From NCBI RefSeq assembly GCF_019802255.1, contig NZ_JAHYSS010000004.1, positions 1-64,000 on the forward strand: a stretch of DNA of 64,000 bases, written 5' to 3'. Shown here in pieces: positions 51,932 to 60,887 of this stretch. Each line of letters starts with the position of its first letter. The first letter of the stretch is position 1. This DNA comes from Pedobacter polysacchareus. Its GTDB lineage: Bacteria; Bacteroidota; Bacteroidia; Sphingobacteriales; Sphingobacteriaceae. Under the pieces are notes generated by a model that was not told the origin of the DNA, did no database searches, and was given only the letters and a program-made list of their open reading frames with translations. A program made the position numbers and the translations under genes.

Positions 51932-52066
51932 ATGTATCTATTTAGAAAGAAAGATCCGAATCGACCAACCAATATCAATCTGAAGATTATGCACGTCATT
52001 AATGCCGTTGCCATCTCTGTTTTTGTAGCTGGTTTGCTCTATAAGCTGATCAGCTGGCTTTTTTAG
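51932..52066 (+). CDS. 44-residue DUF6728-like small membrane protein
   Basis: A short frame of 44 codons starting MYLFRKKDPNRPTNINLKIM, followed by one hydrophobic helix (INAVAISVFVAGLLYKLISWLF) and a stop at 52066. The basic, Pro/Asn-containing head and single C-terminal membrane helix match the small DUF6728 family of Bacteroidota, whose role is unknown. It is too short for ordinary ORF calling. It lies between the ompA terminator and ridA, 22 nt before the latter, and may be co-transcribed with it. Confidence 0.78.
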   Translation: MYLFRKKDPNRPTNINLKIMHVINAVAISVFVAGLLYKLISWLF

Positions 52067-52088
52067 CATAAAATAAACCTATATAATT

Positions 52089-52475
52089 ATGAAGCAAATA
52101 TTTAACACCGACAATGCGCCGGCTCCAATTGGTCCTTATAGCCAGGCTGTAAAAGCAAATGGTTTCTTATTCTTATCAGGTCAGGTGGCCATCAATCCCT
52201 TAAACGGAGAATTGACCATGACTTCCATCTCTGAAGAAACACACCAGGTGATGAGAAATATTAAGGCGGTATTATTAGAGGCTTCTTATAGCTTTGGTGA
52301 TATTGTAAAGACCACTATTTTCTTAACCGATATGGCTTTGTTTAATGAAGTGAATGAAGTATACGGTTCTTATTTCGACAGCAAAAGTAATTTTCCTGCC
52401 CGCGAAACCGTTGCCGTTAAAGGCTTGCCTAAAGGGGTAAACGTAGAAATTTCTATCATCGCTTGTAAAGGATAA
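52089..52475 (+). CDS. ridA: RidA family reactive-intermediate deaminase
   Basis: RidA hydrolyses reactive enamine/imine products of PLP enzymes, releasing ammonia. The 128-residue protein has the family pattern APIGPYSQAVKANGFLFLSGQ at the N-terminus and FPARETVAVKGLPKGVNVEISIIA at the end, including the active-site Arg in PARE and the terminal Glu. Trimer formation is expected. rarD starts 3 nt after its stop and recG follows, so this is a ridA-rarD-recG transcript. Confidence 0.94.
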   Translation: MKQIFNTDNAPAPIGPYSQAVKANGFLFLSGQVAINPLNGELTMTSISEETHQVMRNIKAVLLEASYSFGDIVKTTIFLTDMALFNEVNEVYGSYFDSKSNFPARETVAVKGLPKGVNVEISIIACKG

Positions 52476-52478
52476 GTT

Positions 52479-53390
52479 TTGGGGAAGTCTAATCTCAGGT
52501 ATTTCTTTGCCGGCATTTTATCTTTTGCCATCTGGGGTTTCTTCTCCATTCCATTGAGAAACTTAAAGGCTTTCCCTTCCGAGGAAATTCTTTATTACAG
52601 GATCTTTACCTCCCTGGTTTTTTTATGGATTGCGATACTGGCCTTTAGAAAAAAGCAAATCAGAAAAGATCTGGATTATATTGCCGGTTTAGGCAAGAAG
52701 GAAAAGAACACCATCGCATTGCAGATTACTGCGTCTACGGTACTCCTTGTCTCTAACTGGTACACCTATATTTATGCTGTAAATAATGTCAGTCTTCAAT
52801 CGGCAGCCTTTGCTTACATGGTTTGCCCATTGATTACTGCATTTGGTGGTTTTATCCTCCTCAAAGAACATTTATCAAAATTAAAACTGATCTCTCTGGC
52901 CATTGCCCTGCTGAGTATCATCCTGCTGGCCACCGGCTCCTTTGTGGAAGTATTGTGGTCAGTAATCATTGCTTCCCTATATGCGTTTTACCTGATCATT
53001 CAGCGGAAAATGCAAAACCTGGACAAGCTCAATGTCCTCGCGCTGCAGATCGGTCTTGCCGTCATCCTCATGCTGCCATTTTATGTTTTTCAGCATGGCG
53101 GAATTCCTGATTCTGCCTGGTTTTGGGGCAACATCATTGTAGTGGCCGTATTCTTTACCATCATTCCGCTGTTCCTCAGCCTGTACGCATTGATCGGAAT
53201 TCCTTCTTCAACCTTGGGCATCATCATTTATGTGAACCCTATCATTGCTTTTAATGTGGCCATCTTTTACTTTGATGAACACGTAGACTCCAATAAACTG
53301 ATCGCTTATTTCCTGTTGATGGTCTCTGTTGTCGTATTTAATTGGAGCATCATTAAAGATATCCTTACCTTTAGGAAAAAAAATATTTAA
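52479..53390 (+). CDS. rarD: EamA-type permease, RarD family
   Basis: A 303-residue inner-membrane protein with about ten hydrophobic helices, starting at the TTG at 52479 because the in-frame stop of ridA precedes it by one codon. The opening LRYFFAGILSFAIWGFFSIPLRNLKAFPSEEILYYR resembles RarD (chloramphenicol-sensitivity protein), a 10-TMS branch of the drug/metabolite transporter superfamily. The substrate is unknown. It is 3 nt after ridA and 3 nt before recG. Confidence 0.82.
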   Translation: MGKSNLRYFFAGILSFAIWGFFSIPLRNLKAFPSEEILYYRIFTSLVFLWIAILAFRKKQIRKDLDYIAGLGKKEKNTIALQITASTVLLVSNWYTYIYAVNNVSLQSAAFAYMVCPLITAFGGFILLKEHLSKLKLISLAIALLSIILLATGSFVEVLWSVIIASLYAFYLIIQRKMQNLDKLNVLALQIGLAVILMLPFYVFQHGGIPDSAWFWGNIIVVAVFFTIIPLFLSLYALIGIPSSTLGIIIYVNPIIAFNVAIFYFDEHVDSNKLIAYFLLMVSVVVFNWSIIKDILTFRKKNI

Positions 53391-53393
53391 CTC

Positions 53394-55499
53394 TTGTTTG
53401 CTTCCAGTTTAGATTCCACTATCGAGTACCTGAAAGGCGTAGGGCCTAAGCGTGCGGAACTCCTGCAAAAGGAGCTGCGTATTTTCACCTACGATCATTT
53501 ACTCAATTATTTTCCTTTTCGTTACATCGACCGTACCCGGTTTTATAAGGTAAATGAGCTGAACAGCGAATTGCCTTATGTGCAGGTATTGGGGCGGATT
53601 ACCGGAAAAGAACAGATTGGGGAGAAGCATAAGAAAAGGATTGTGGCCCGTTTAACCGACGAAACCGGCTCAATAGAATTGGTGTGGTTTCAAAGTTTGA
53701 AATGGGTCGATGAAAATGTGCAGCGTGGTAAAGTGTATATTGTTTTTGGAAAACCAACGGCTTTTAACGGTGGCTTTAGCATCTCTCATCCAGAACTGGA
53801 AAACTACCCGAGACCAGCAACGATCACCGGAAATCTTCGTTTACAACCAGTTTATAACTCCACGGAAAAACTTAAAAAATTCTTCCTCGACAGTAAAGGG
53901 ATTCAGAAATTACAGACGCTGGTATTGGAGCAGCACCTGTCGGAAGTAAAAGAAAGTCTGCCGGCTTATATTCTGGATAAATACCAGATGGTGACTAAAA
54001 AAGAAGCGCTGCTGAGTATCCATTTTCCAAGAGATGTGAAGGCTTTAAAAGGAGCAGAACGCCGGTTGAAATTTGAAGAACTGTTCTATATCCAGCTGCA
54101 GTTATTGCACAATAAGCAAATTAGAGAATGGAAGTTTAAAGGACATCCGTTTAACTCCGTTGGGGAAAGTGTGAATACTTTCTATAAAGAAATCCTGCCT
54201 TTTGAACTGACAGGGGCACAAAAGCGGGTGATTAAAGAAATCAGGACAGACACACAGCGAGGCATTCAGATGAACCGTCTGGTGCAGGGAGATGTAGGAA
54301 GCGGGAAGACTGTTGTGGCGCTGATGAGTATGTTATTGGCTAAGGACAACGGATTCCAGGCTTGTATGATGGCACCTACAGAAATTTTGGCACGTCAGCA
54401 TTATGAATCTATCACTTCGCTGTTGGATGGCCGCCTGGCTAAAGTAGGCATCCTGACCGGGAGCAGCACCAAAAAGCAGCGTATAAAATTGCATGCGGAA
54501 CTGGAATCCGGAGAAATTGATATCCTGGTAGGTACCCATGCCTTGATTGAAGATAAAGTAGTTTTTAAAAATCTGGCTTTAGTAGTAATCGATGAACAGC
54601 ACCGTTTTGGAGTGGAACAGCGGGCTAAACTTTGGCGTAAAAATGCGATCCCACCTCATATTTTGGTGATGACTGCGACGCCTATTCCACGTACATTGGC
54701 CATGACTTTATACGGAGACCTGGATGTTTCCTCGATTGATGAATTGCCGGTAGGCAGGAAGCCGATTGAAACCCGTCATTTTTTTGAAGGTCAGCGCTTG
54801 CGCATGTTCGGTTTTATGCGGGAAGAGATTGCTAAAGGCCGACAAGTCTACGTAGTTTATCCATTGATCAAAGAAAGTGAGAAACTGGATCTGCTGAACC
54901 TGGAAGCAGGAATAGAGCAGATGAGCTATCAGTTCCCCCGACCAGATTTTCAGATCAGTATTGTTCATGGGCAGATGAAAAATGCGGAAAAGCAGTTCGA
55001 GATGCAGCAGTTTATTGATGGTAAAAGCCAGATTATGGTGGCCACCACGGTAATTGAGGTAGGGGTAAACGTACCGAATGCATCGATCATGATCATTGAA
55101 AACGCAGAACGTTTTGGGCTGTCACAGCTTCATCAATTGCGTGGAAGGGTTGGAAGGGGCGCCGAGCAGTCGTATTGTATCCTGATGTCCGGCAATAAGC
55201 TGAGTGCCGACGGACGTTTGCGTTTAGATACAATGGTGAAGACGAATAATGGTTTTGAGATTTCTGAAATCGATTTGCAGCTGCGCGGTCCTGGAGACCT
55301 GACTGGTACACAGCAAAGTGGGGTACTGGAATTAAAACTAGCCAATCTAGCCACTGATCAATTGATTTTACAAGAGGCGAGGTCAACGGTGATGGATATT
55401 CTCGCGGGAGATCCACAGCTGGAACTCCCGGAAAATAGTCTTTTAAAAACATACCTCGCGAAAAGAAGCAGAGGTATTGCTTTAGATAAAATTTCTTAA
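53394..55499 (+). CDS. recG: ATP-dependent DNA helicase RecG
   Basis: RecG regresses stalled forks and migrates Holliday junctions. The 701 residues contain the N-terminal wedge/OB domain (from STIEYLKGVGPKRAELL to about 270), Walker A GDVGSGKTV (299-307), DEQHRFG (about 400-406), TATPIPRTLAM, and the C-terminal QLRGRVGRG motif. The start is TTG at 53394; the stop of rarD is 3 nt before. Its stop codon abuts the stop of the convergent serine hydrolase gene with no space and no terminator. Confidence 0.96.
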   Translation: MFASSLDSTIEYLKGVGPKRAELLQKELRIFTYDHLLNYFPFRYIDRTRFYKVNELNSELPYVQVLGRITGKEQIGEKHKKRIVARLTDETGSIELVWFQSLKWVDENVQRGKVYIVFGKPTAFNGGFSISHPELENYPRPATITGNLRLQPVYNSTEKLKKFFLDSKGIQKLQTLVLEQHLSEVKESLPAYILDKYQMVTKKEALLSIHFPRDVKALKGAERRLKFEELFYIQLQLLHNKQIREWKFKGHPFNSVGESVNTFYKEILPFELTGAQKRVIKEIRTDTQRGIQMNRLVQGDVGSGKTVVALMSMLLAKDNGFQACMMAPTEILARQHYESITSLLDGRLAKVGILTGSSTKKQRIKLHAELESGEIDILVGTHALIEDKVVFKNLALVVIDEQHRFGVEQRAKLWRKNAIPPHILVMTATPIPRTLAMTLYGDLDVSSIDELPVGRKPIETRHFFEGQRLRMFGFMREEIAKGRQVYVVYPLIKESEKLDLLNLEAGIEQMSYQFPRPDFQISIVHGQMKNAEKQFEMQQFIDGKSQIMVATTVIEVGVNVPNASIMIIENAERFGLSQLHQLRGRVGRGAEQSYCILMSGNKLSADGRLRLDTMVKTNNGFEISEIDLQLRGPGDLTGTQQSGVLELKLANLATDQLILQEARSTVMDILAGDPQLELPENSLLKTYLAKRSRGIALDKIS

Positions 55500-56717
55500 T
55501 TAGTCTTCGTCGCTGCCTGGTAATGATCCAGTACCTGAATAAGCTCCTTTTCTGATAATCGGCATACCCAGATGTTTATATAAATCATCCAAATGCATTA
55601 AACTGCCATTGGTCAGGTTGCCAAGGAAGATCACCACAATGTTCTTCTGTACATCACGCACATAGATGTGTCTGAATCCATGCCACCATCCCGTGTGGTA
55701 AACTACTTTTCTGCCATTCTCACCATCAAACATTCTCCATCCATAACCGTAGTTAAAGTGGCCATTGATGGCTTTGTTATGTCCTTGATAAGCAGAGTCC
55801 AAACTTGCTTTTGTTAGCAATCTGCCATTTTTCAAGGCTTTGTCATACAATACTAAATCATGGATCGTACTGTAAATTCCTTTATCACCAACAGGGCCAT
55901 CCAGGAAATTCTGTACTACAGAGTATCTCCAGGTACGGTCGTGACCAACTACGTCGACAGGGATTTTAGGGTATACAGTGGTAGAGTAGACGTGTGTGTT
56001 TTTCATTCCCGCAGGTTTGAAAATATGCTCCATCATGTAGTCGGAGTAAGGTTTGCCGGTCACCTTTTCGATGATGGCAGCCAGTACCATATAATTGGAG
56101 TTGTTGTAATGAAAACGGGTATCCGGTTTAGCATAGCGGTTAGGTTTATGCTCGGCAATCAGGTTCATCACATCGTTGTTACTCATCGGTTTTTTCTTAT
56201 CTTTCCAGATGCCATCAGTAAAATAAACATAATTCATCATACCGCTGCGGTGAGTCAGCAGCAATTTTACATTGATGCCTTCATAAGGGAAGTTCGGGTA
56301 GAATTTCTTCACATCATCGGTCAGCTTTAATTTTCCCTGCTCAATCAATTGCATGATTGCCGTACCAGTAAAGGTTTTGGTAATGGATGCCAGCTCAAAT
56401 TCAGAGTTGATTTTTAAACTGTCACGGTGCAGGTAGTCTGCCCATCCAATTGCCTTTTCATATAAGATCTTACCATCTTTAGCCACCAGCATATTGCCAT
56501 TAAATCCATATTTTTTATGTAGGTTCTGTACAAAGTCGGCAATCCATTTATCGCCCTTGGCAGGGTTATAAACCAATAGCAAGCTGTCGGCCTTGTCATC
56601 CTCCACAGTACGCTCCTTACTTGGCTCAGCAAGTGTCGCAGGTTTTTTGGAATTTGAACAGGAAAAGAATAATAAAGTGGCTACTGTAGCTACGGCTAGA
56701 ATATTACGATAAGTCAT
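55500..56717 (-). CDS. serine hydrolase lipoprotein, class C beta-lactamase/PBP-like
   Basis: 405 residues, with a signal peptide and lipobox LLFFSC (Cys20), then a penicillin-binding-like domain with the active-site SxxK Ser111-Ile-Thr-Lys114, a Tyr motif YNN (204-206) and a late YHTGWW that takes the place of the KTG triad. Such proteins are mainly D-aminopeptidases, esterases or carboxypeptidases, and real beta-lactam resistance is not implied. Outer-membrane or periplasmic location likely. Unrelated by transcription to recG, which runs into it from the other side. Confidence 0.87.
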   Translation of the reverse strand: MTYRNILAVATVATLLFFSCSNSKKPATLAEPSKERTVEDDKADSLLLVYNPAKGDKWIADFVQNLHKKYGFNGNMLVAKDGKILYEKAIGWADYLHRDSLKINSEFELASITKTFTGTAIMQLIEQGKLKLTDDVKKFYPNFPYEGINVKLLLTHRSGMMNYVYFTDGIWKDKKKPMSNNDVMNLIAEHKPNRYAKPDTRFHYNNSNYMVLAAIIEKVTGKPYSDYMMEHIFKPAGMKNTHVYSTTVYPKIPVDVVGHDRTWRYSVVQNFLDGPVGDKGIYSTIHDLVLYDKALKNGRLLTKASLDSAYQGHNKAINGHFNYGYGWRMFDGENGRKVVYHTGWWHGFRHIYVRDVQKNIVVIFLGNLTNGSLMHLDDLYKHLGMPIIRKGAYSGTGSLPGSDED

Positions 56718-56865
56718 GAATAATGATGGTGCTTTAAAGACTGGAAAATTAAGGAATATTAACCTTTTAAACGTAAAAGAGTTTTAAACATTATCAGTAC
56801 CTATTATTTACCTTATGAAATTGTATACATTTGAAGAATAGCGCTACCATTAAATTATAAAAAAC

Positions 56866-56873
56866 TAAATTTG
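56866..56873 (+). promoter_or_regulatory. candidate fumC promoter box
   Basis: TAAATTTG (TAnnTTTG), 19 nt before the fumC ATG. A second box, TACATTTG (56826-56833), lies 32 bp further upstream. Neither has a TTG at normal spacing, so tandem weak promoters are possible. Confidence 0.48.
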
Positions 56874-56892
56874 TCATCACAAAAAAAACACT

Positions 56893-58290
56893 ATGAATTT
56901 TAGAACTGAACACGATACCATGGGTGAAGTGCAGGTACCTGCCGATAAATATTGGGGGGCTCAAACCGAACGTTCACGTAATAATTTTAAAATAGGGCCT
57001 GAGGCTTCTATGCCAAAGGAAATCATACATGCTTTTGGTTATTTGAAAAAAGCAGCAGCATTAGCGAATACAGAGTTAGGCGTGTTGACAGCAGAAAAAG
57101 CAGCATTGATTGCTACAGCTTGTGATGAAGTGATTGCTGGTGCTTTAGATGAGCAGTTTCCTTTAGTGATCTGGCAAACAGGTTCAGGAACGCAAAGTAA
57201 CATGAATGCCAATGAGGTGATTGCCAATCGTGCACATGTGCTGAATGGTGGCTCACTTGCTGATGCGGCAAAAGTTTTGCACCCTAACGATGATGTGAAC
57301 AAATCACAGTCTTCAAATGATACTTATCCAACGGCAATGCACATCGCGGCTTACAAACAGGCAGTTGAGATTACCATTCCGGGATTAGAAAAATTACGCC
57401 ATACTTTAAGCGGTAAAGTTGCGGAATTTAGCGATATCGTAAAAACAGGCCGTACCCACTTTATGGATGCAACGCCATTGACATTGGGACAGGAATTCTC
57501 AGGATATGTACAGCAAATTGACAATAGTGTTAGAGCCATAAAAAATGCTTTAGTGATGATCTCTGAGCTTGCACTTGGTGGTACTGCTGTAGGTACAGGA
57601 TTGAATACGCCTAAAGGTTATGATGTGTTGGTCGCTGCTAAAATTGCAGAACTGACCGGACTTCCTTTTGTAACGGCTCCGAATAAATTTGAAGCTTTGG
57701 CAGCACATGATGCTATGGTAGAATTGTCGGCAGCTTACAAACGTACGGCAGTAGCGTTAATGAAAATTGGTAATGACATCAGAATGCTGAGCTCTGGTCC
57801 ACGTTGTGGCATCGGTGAGATCATCATTCCAGACAATGAGCCGGGATCTTCTATCATGCCAGGAAAAGTAAATCCTACACAGCCAGAAGCATTGACGATG
57901 GTTTGTGCACAGGTAATGGGTAATGATGTCACAGTTGGTATCGGTGGCAGCAACGGTCATTTTGAACTAAATGTGTTCAAACCGGTAATTGCAGCTAACG
58001 TATTACAGTCAGGACGTTTAATTGGTGATGCTTGTGTGTCATTCAATGATAAATGCGCAGAAGGTATTTTACCAAACTTACCAGAAATTAAAAAACATTT
58101 AGAGAACTCTCTGATGCTGGTTACTGCTTTAAATCCTCATGTAGGTTATGAAAATGCAGCTAAAATCGCTAAGAAAGCACATAAAGAAAACAAAACTTTA
58201 CGCGCTGCAGCAATAGAATTGGGTTTACTGACCGGCGAGCAATTCGACGAGTGGGTACGTCCGGAAGATATGGTTGGCAGTTTAAAATAA
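56893..58290 (+). CDS. fumC: class II fumarate hydratase
   Basis: This enzyme interconverts fumarate and malate in the TCA cycle and needs no iron-sulfur cluster. The 465 residues include the substrate-binding [13 protein letters not shown] near residue 98, [19 protein letters not shown], and the superfamily signature [11 protein letters not shown] at about 318-328 with its catalytic Ser. Full length. It heads a run of five same-strand genes with gaps of 5-19 nt (fumC, lipoprotein, S1/P1 nuclease, phosphatase, DUF1543). Confidence 0.96.
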   Translation: MNFRTEHDTMGEVQVPADKYWGAQTERSRNNFKIGPEASMPKEIIHAFGYLKKAAALANTELGVLTAEKAALIATACDEVIAGALDEQFPLVIWQTGSGTQSNMNANEVIANRAHVLNGGSLADAAKVLHPNDDVNKSQSSNDTYPTAMHIAAYKQAVEITIPGLEKLRHTLSGKVAEFSDIVKTGRTHFMDATPLTLGQEFSGYVQQIDNSVRAIKNALVMISELALGGTAVGTGLNTPKGYDVLVAAKIAELTGLPFVTAPNKFEALAAHDAMVELSAAYKRTAVALMKIGNDIRMLSSGPRCGIGEIIIPDNEPGSSIMPGKVNPTQPEALTMVCAQVMGNDVTVGIGGSNGHFELNVFKPVIAANVLQSGRLIGDACVSFNDKCAEGILPNLPEIKKHLENSLMLVTALNPHVGYENAAKIAKKAHKENKTLRAAAIELGLLTGEQFDEWVRPEDMVGSLK

Positions 58291-58309
58291 TTTATAAAAA
58301 TACCCGGAT

Positions 58310-58804
58310 ATGTGGAGATTGATATTATCCCTTTTACTGGTTTCAGGTCTGTTTGCTTCTTGCAGCAGACTACCTAATGTACAGGGGAAAGGTGAGGCTT
58401 TTTTGCAGGGTGTTTGGAATCAGGATAGTATCCCTCACAAAGAGCAATTGCTGAATTATACGCAGCATAAGTTCAAATTTACCTGCGACTCGTTCTATGT
58501 AGATTTGACCACTTACTCTAAGGTGAACTACTATGCTGATTCTTGTTTTAATAATGGCGTCTGGAAGGAATATGCCAAAGGAGTTTATGAGGTCCGCAAC
58601 GACAGTCTGATTCTGGAAGGTACCTATACCAAAGCCAATTATAAACAGAAAGTAACCGGTTGCTATCAAATCGGCAGATATGTGAGGAGCTTTTTTGTCA
58701 AGTCTTTTGAACCGAATGAATTGTCGCTGGTGAATGCCAGTGATCAAAGGGAATGTAACCTGGTCTTGAAAGAAAAGATCGTCTGCGAACCCAAATCGTT
58801 ATAA
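58310..58804 (+). CDS. small lipoprotein of unknown function next to fumC
   Basis: 164 residues, a signal peptide and lipobox LFASC (Cys18), then a mainly beta-strand domain with four Cys (three in the middle) and the phrases FLQGVWNQDSIPHKEQLLNYTQHKF, NGVWKEYAKGVYEV and GCYQIGRYVRSFFV. The GVW and LEGTYT elements resemble lipocalin-like stress or hydrolysis domains, but I cannot assign it to a family. It is 19 nt after fumC and 16 nt before the nuclease gene. Confidence 0.62.
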   Translation: MWRLILSLLLVSGLFASCSRLPNVQGKGEAFLQGVWNQDSIPHKEQLLNYTQHKFKFTCDSFYVDLTTYSKVNYYADSCFNNGVWKEYAKGVYEVRNDSLILEGTYTKANYKQKVTGCYQIGRYVRSFFVKSFEPNELSLVNASDQRECNLVLKEKIVCEPKSL

Positions 58805-58820
58805 GTAAATATTAATTCTA

Positions 58821-59627
58821 ATGAACACAAAATCGATCAAAAGATCATTGAAAATTGCCCTAACCGTAGCAGTTATGGCATATCTACCTTTAAATGCAAA
58901 TGCATGGGGAATGCTTGGACACCGTATTGTTGGACAAGTAGCAGAAAGTCACCTGACTAAAAAAGCCCTTAAAGGCGTAAGAGGTGTATTGGGTACAGAA
59001 AGCCTGGCCATGGCGAGTAATTGGGGCGATTTCATTAAATCTGATACCGCTTACAATTATTTGTACAACTGGCATTTTGTAAACCTTCCTGGTGGATTGG
59101 ATAAACAAGGTGTATTTAACTTTCTGGATACAGACCACGATGCCAATGTGTACAACAAGACGCTGGAAATGGTAGCCATCCTGAAAAACCAGGCCAGTAC
59201 TGCAGATCAAAAAGTATTAGCAATGCGTATGCTGGTTCATATGGTAGGTGATTTAAACCAACCGATGCACACCGCACGTAAGGAAGATCTTGGTGGCAAT
59301 AAAGTATATGTAACCTGGTTTGGTGAAAAATCTAACCTGCACAGGGTTTGGGATGAAGCCTTAATCGGTTACCAGCAATTGAGCTATACAGAATATGCCG
59401 ATGCGATTAACCACCCAACAAAAGAGCAGCTGACCGCTTGGAAAAGCAATTCTTTAAAAGACTACGTTTATGGTTCTTATGAAGCCTGCAATAGAATTTA
59501 TGCAGAAACAAAACCTGAAGCGAAGTTGAGTTACAAATATAATTATGACTTTGCAGGCCTGCTGGATGCACAATTGCTAAAAGGTGGGATTTGCTTAGCC
59601 AATATTCTGAACGAAATTTATAGCTAA
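58821..59627 (+). CDS. S1/P1-type secreted nuclease
   Basis: This zinc-dependent, secreted single-strand nuclease cleaves RNA and DNA to 5'-mononucleotides. The 268 residues have a signal peptide so that the mature protein begins at Trp29 (NANAWGMLGHRIV), and Trp1 of mature S1/P1 enzymes coordinates zinc. Further ligands are in GHRIV, NWGDFIKSD, YNWHFVNLPGG, and HMVGDLNQPMH near residue 140. It is the third gene of the fumC run. Confidence 0.9.
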   Translation: MNTKSIKRSLKIALTVAVMAYLPLNANAWGMLGHRIVGQVAESHLTKKALKGVRGVLGTESLAMASNWGDFIKSDTAYNYLYNWHFVNLPGGLDKQGVFNFLDTDHDANVYNKTLEMVAILKNQASTADQKVLAMRMLVHMVGDLNQPMHTARKEDLGGNKVYVTWFGEKSNLHRVWDEALIGYQQLSYTEYADAINHPTKEQLTAWKSNSLKDYVYGSYEACNRIYAETKPEAKLSYKYNYDFAGLLDAQLLKGGICLANILNEIYS

Positions 59628-59632
59628 GAAAT

Positions 59633-60079
59633 ATGAAAATTCTAATGGTTTGCCTGGGCAATATCTGCCGTTCTCCGCTAGCGGAAGGCGTGATGCGCCA
59701 TTTGGTAGAAGCAGAAGGTTTGGACTGGCAGATTGCTTCTGCTGGTACTGGCGACTGGCATATTAACGAGCCTGCCGATAGAAGAAGTATTGCCATCGCA
59801 AAAAAGCATGGTTATGACATCTCCAAACAAAGAGCCAGACATTTTAATGCGGATCACTTTGAAGCATTCGACAAGATTCTGGTGATGGATCAGCAGAACG
59901 AAAAAGATGTCTTGAGACTGGCAGAGGAAGCACATCACCGTGAAAAAGTAATGCTCTTCTTACCAGAAAACCTGGAAGTTGCAGACCCTTATTTTGATGA
60001 TAAATTGTTTGAACCGGTGTTCCTGCAAATCGAAGCCCGCTGCAAACAAATTCTGGAAGAAATAAAAGCTCAATCCTAA
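59633..60079 (+). CDS. low-molecular-weight protein-tyrosine phosphatase
   Basis: 148 residues with the phosphate-binding loop Cys7-LGNIC-Arg13 (MVCLGNICRSP) and the general acid Asp in ADPYFDD near residue 117. Such phosphatases often act with bacterial tyrosine kinases that control polysaccharide export, but no kinase gene is in the window. It starts 5 nt after the S1/P1 nuclease gene. Arsenate reductase is ruled out by the conserved phosphatase features. Confidence 0.92.
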   Translation: MKILMVCLGNICRSPLAEGVMRHLVEAEGLDWQIASAGTGDWHINEPADRRSIAIAKKHGYDISKQRARHFNADHFEAFDKILVMDQQNEKDVLRLAEEAHHREKVMLFLPENLEVADPYFDDKLFEPVFLQIEARCKQILEEIKAQS

Positions 60080-60092
60080 TCTTATTGCCCCT

Positions 60093-60653
60093 ATGGAATC
60101 ACCAAAACTGTTTATGCTGATGCTAGGCTGTACACCGCCGCCTCGTCGGATTGAACAGCATGACATGCTTTTCTCTGTAGCAACAGCTTTAAAAGACTTG
60201 AAACAAGAAATTCTTGATTGCTGGCCCGAAGCAGGAGAAAAAATCCATGTAGATGCCTGGCGTGAAGTAACAGCAGTTGATGGCTACCAGATAGAAGTAG
60301 TGCCCGCTGGTACTTTAAAAGAAGCACAGCAGCATAAATTGTTTTTCATGAACCTTGGCGGGTATAAACGGAATGAGTTTGATGAGCCTCACTATAAGCT
60401 GCTCATCGTTGCTCCTGATATGGCAAATGCGATACAGCAAGCTAAACAAACCGCATTTTACAAACATGCCGGCTTTGAGGGCGCAACTTCTCATATTGAT
60501 GATAAGTACGGAGTAGATGTGGATGATGCTTTTGAGGTGGTCGATGTATTGCCTGAACTGATAAAAAGTAATTACGAACTGAAAATCACTCTAAAAGAAG
60601 GTTTGCCAGAGGATGAAATCCATCTAGGCTATTTCAAGCTGAGCAGGCTTTAA
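60093..60653 (+). CDS. DUF1543 protein
   Basis: 186 residues made of two similar halves, KLFMLMLGCTPPPRRIEQHDMLFSVATALKD and KLFFMNLGGYKRNEFDEPHYKLLIVAPDMANA, the twin pattern of DUF1543 proteins. The first half carries the R-x-E-x-H-D arrangement that could be a catalytic or metal site; the second has lost it. The function is not known. The last gene of the fumC run, 13 nt after the phosphatase. Confidence 0.8.
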   Translation: MESPKLFMLMLGCTPPPRRIEQHDMLFSVATALKDLKQEILDCWPEAGEKIHVDAWREVTAVDGYQIEVVPAGTLKEAQQHKLFFMNLGGYKRNEFDEPHYKLLIVAPDMANAIQQAKQTAFYKHAGFEGATSHIDDKYGVDVDDAFEVVDVLPELIKSNYELKITLKEGLPEDEIHLGYFKLSRL

Positions 60654-60770
60654 AGACCTGAGAAATTTGAGGGAGTCTAAAATCTAAGGAATCACGGGAT
60701 CTAAGAAAGTATAAAAGACCTTAAGAAACGATAAGTACTTCAGTCTTTATCACCGAATTCAGTTTCATAA

Positions 60771-60851
60771 AAAACGGGAGTTTTTCTTTGAAGACCTGTG
60801 AATATTTGCATTTCCGCAAAGATTCGAGGCTGAAAAGAGAACTCCCGTTTT
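60771..60851. terminator. long bidirectional hairpin between DUF1543 and cyanophycin synthetase
   Basis: AAAACGGGAGTT (60771-60782) pairs perfectly with AACTCCCGTTTT (60840-60851) over a 57-nt loop that itself contains TTTGC/GCAAA. A/T runs at both ends let it stop transcripts from both sides. The 60654-60770 stretch before it contains nothing else I can support. Confidence 0.7.
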
Positions 60852-60887
60852 GTGATCCTGCATATCCCAAAGGGACAGAACCTTTAT

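Noticed and set aside
55500..56717. True beta-lactamase resistance gene
   Set aside because: It has the SxxK and Tyr motifs but an HTG-type third motif and a lipoprotein signal; such proteins are mostly peptidase- or esterase-like, so resistance cannot be claimed.
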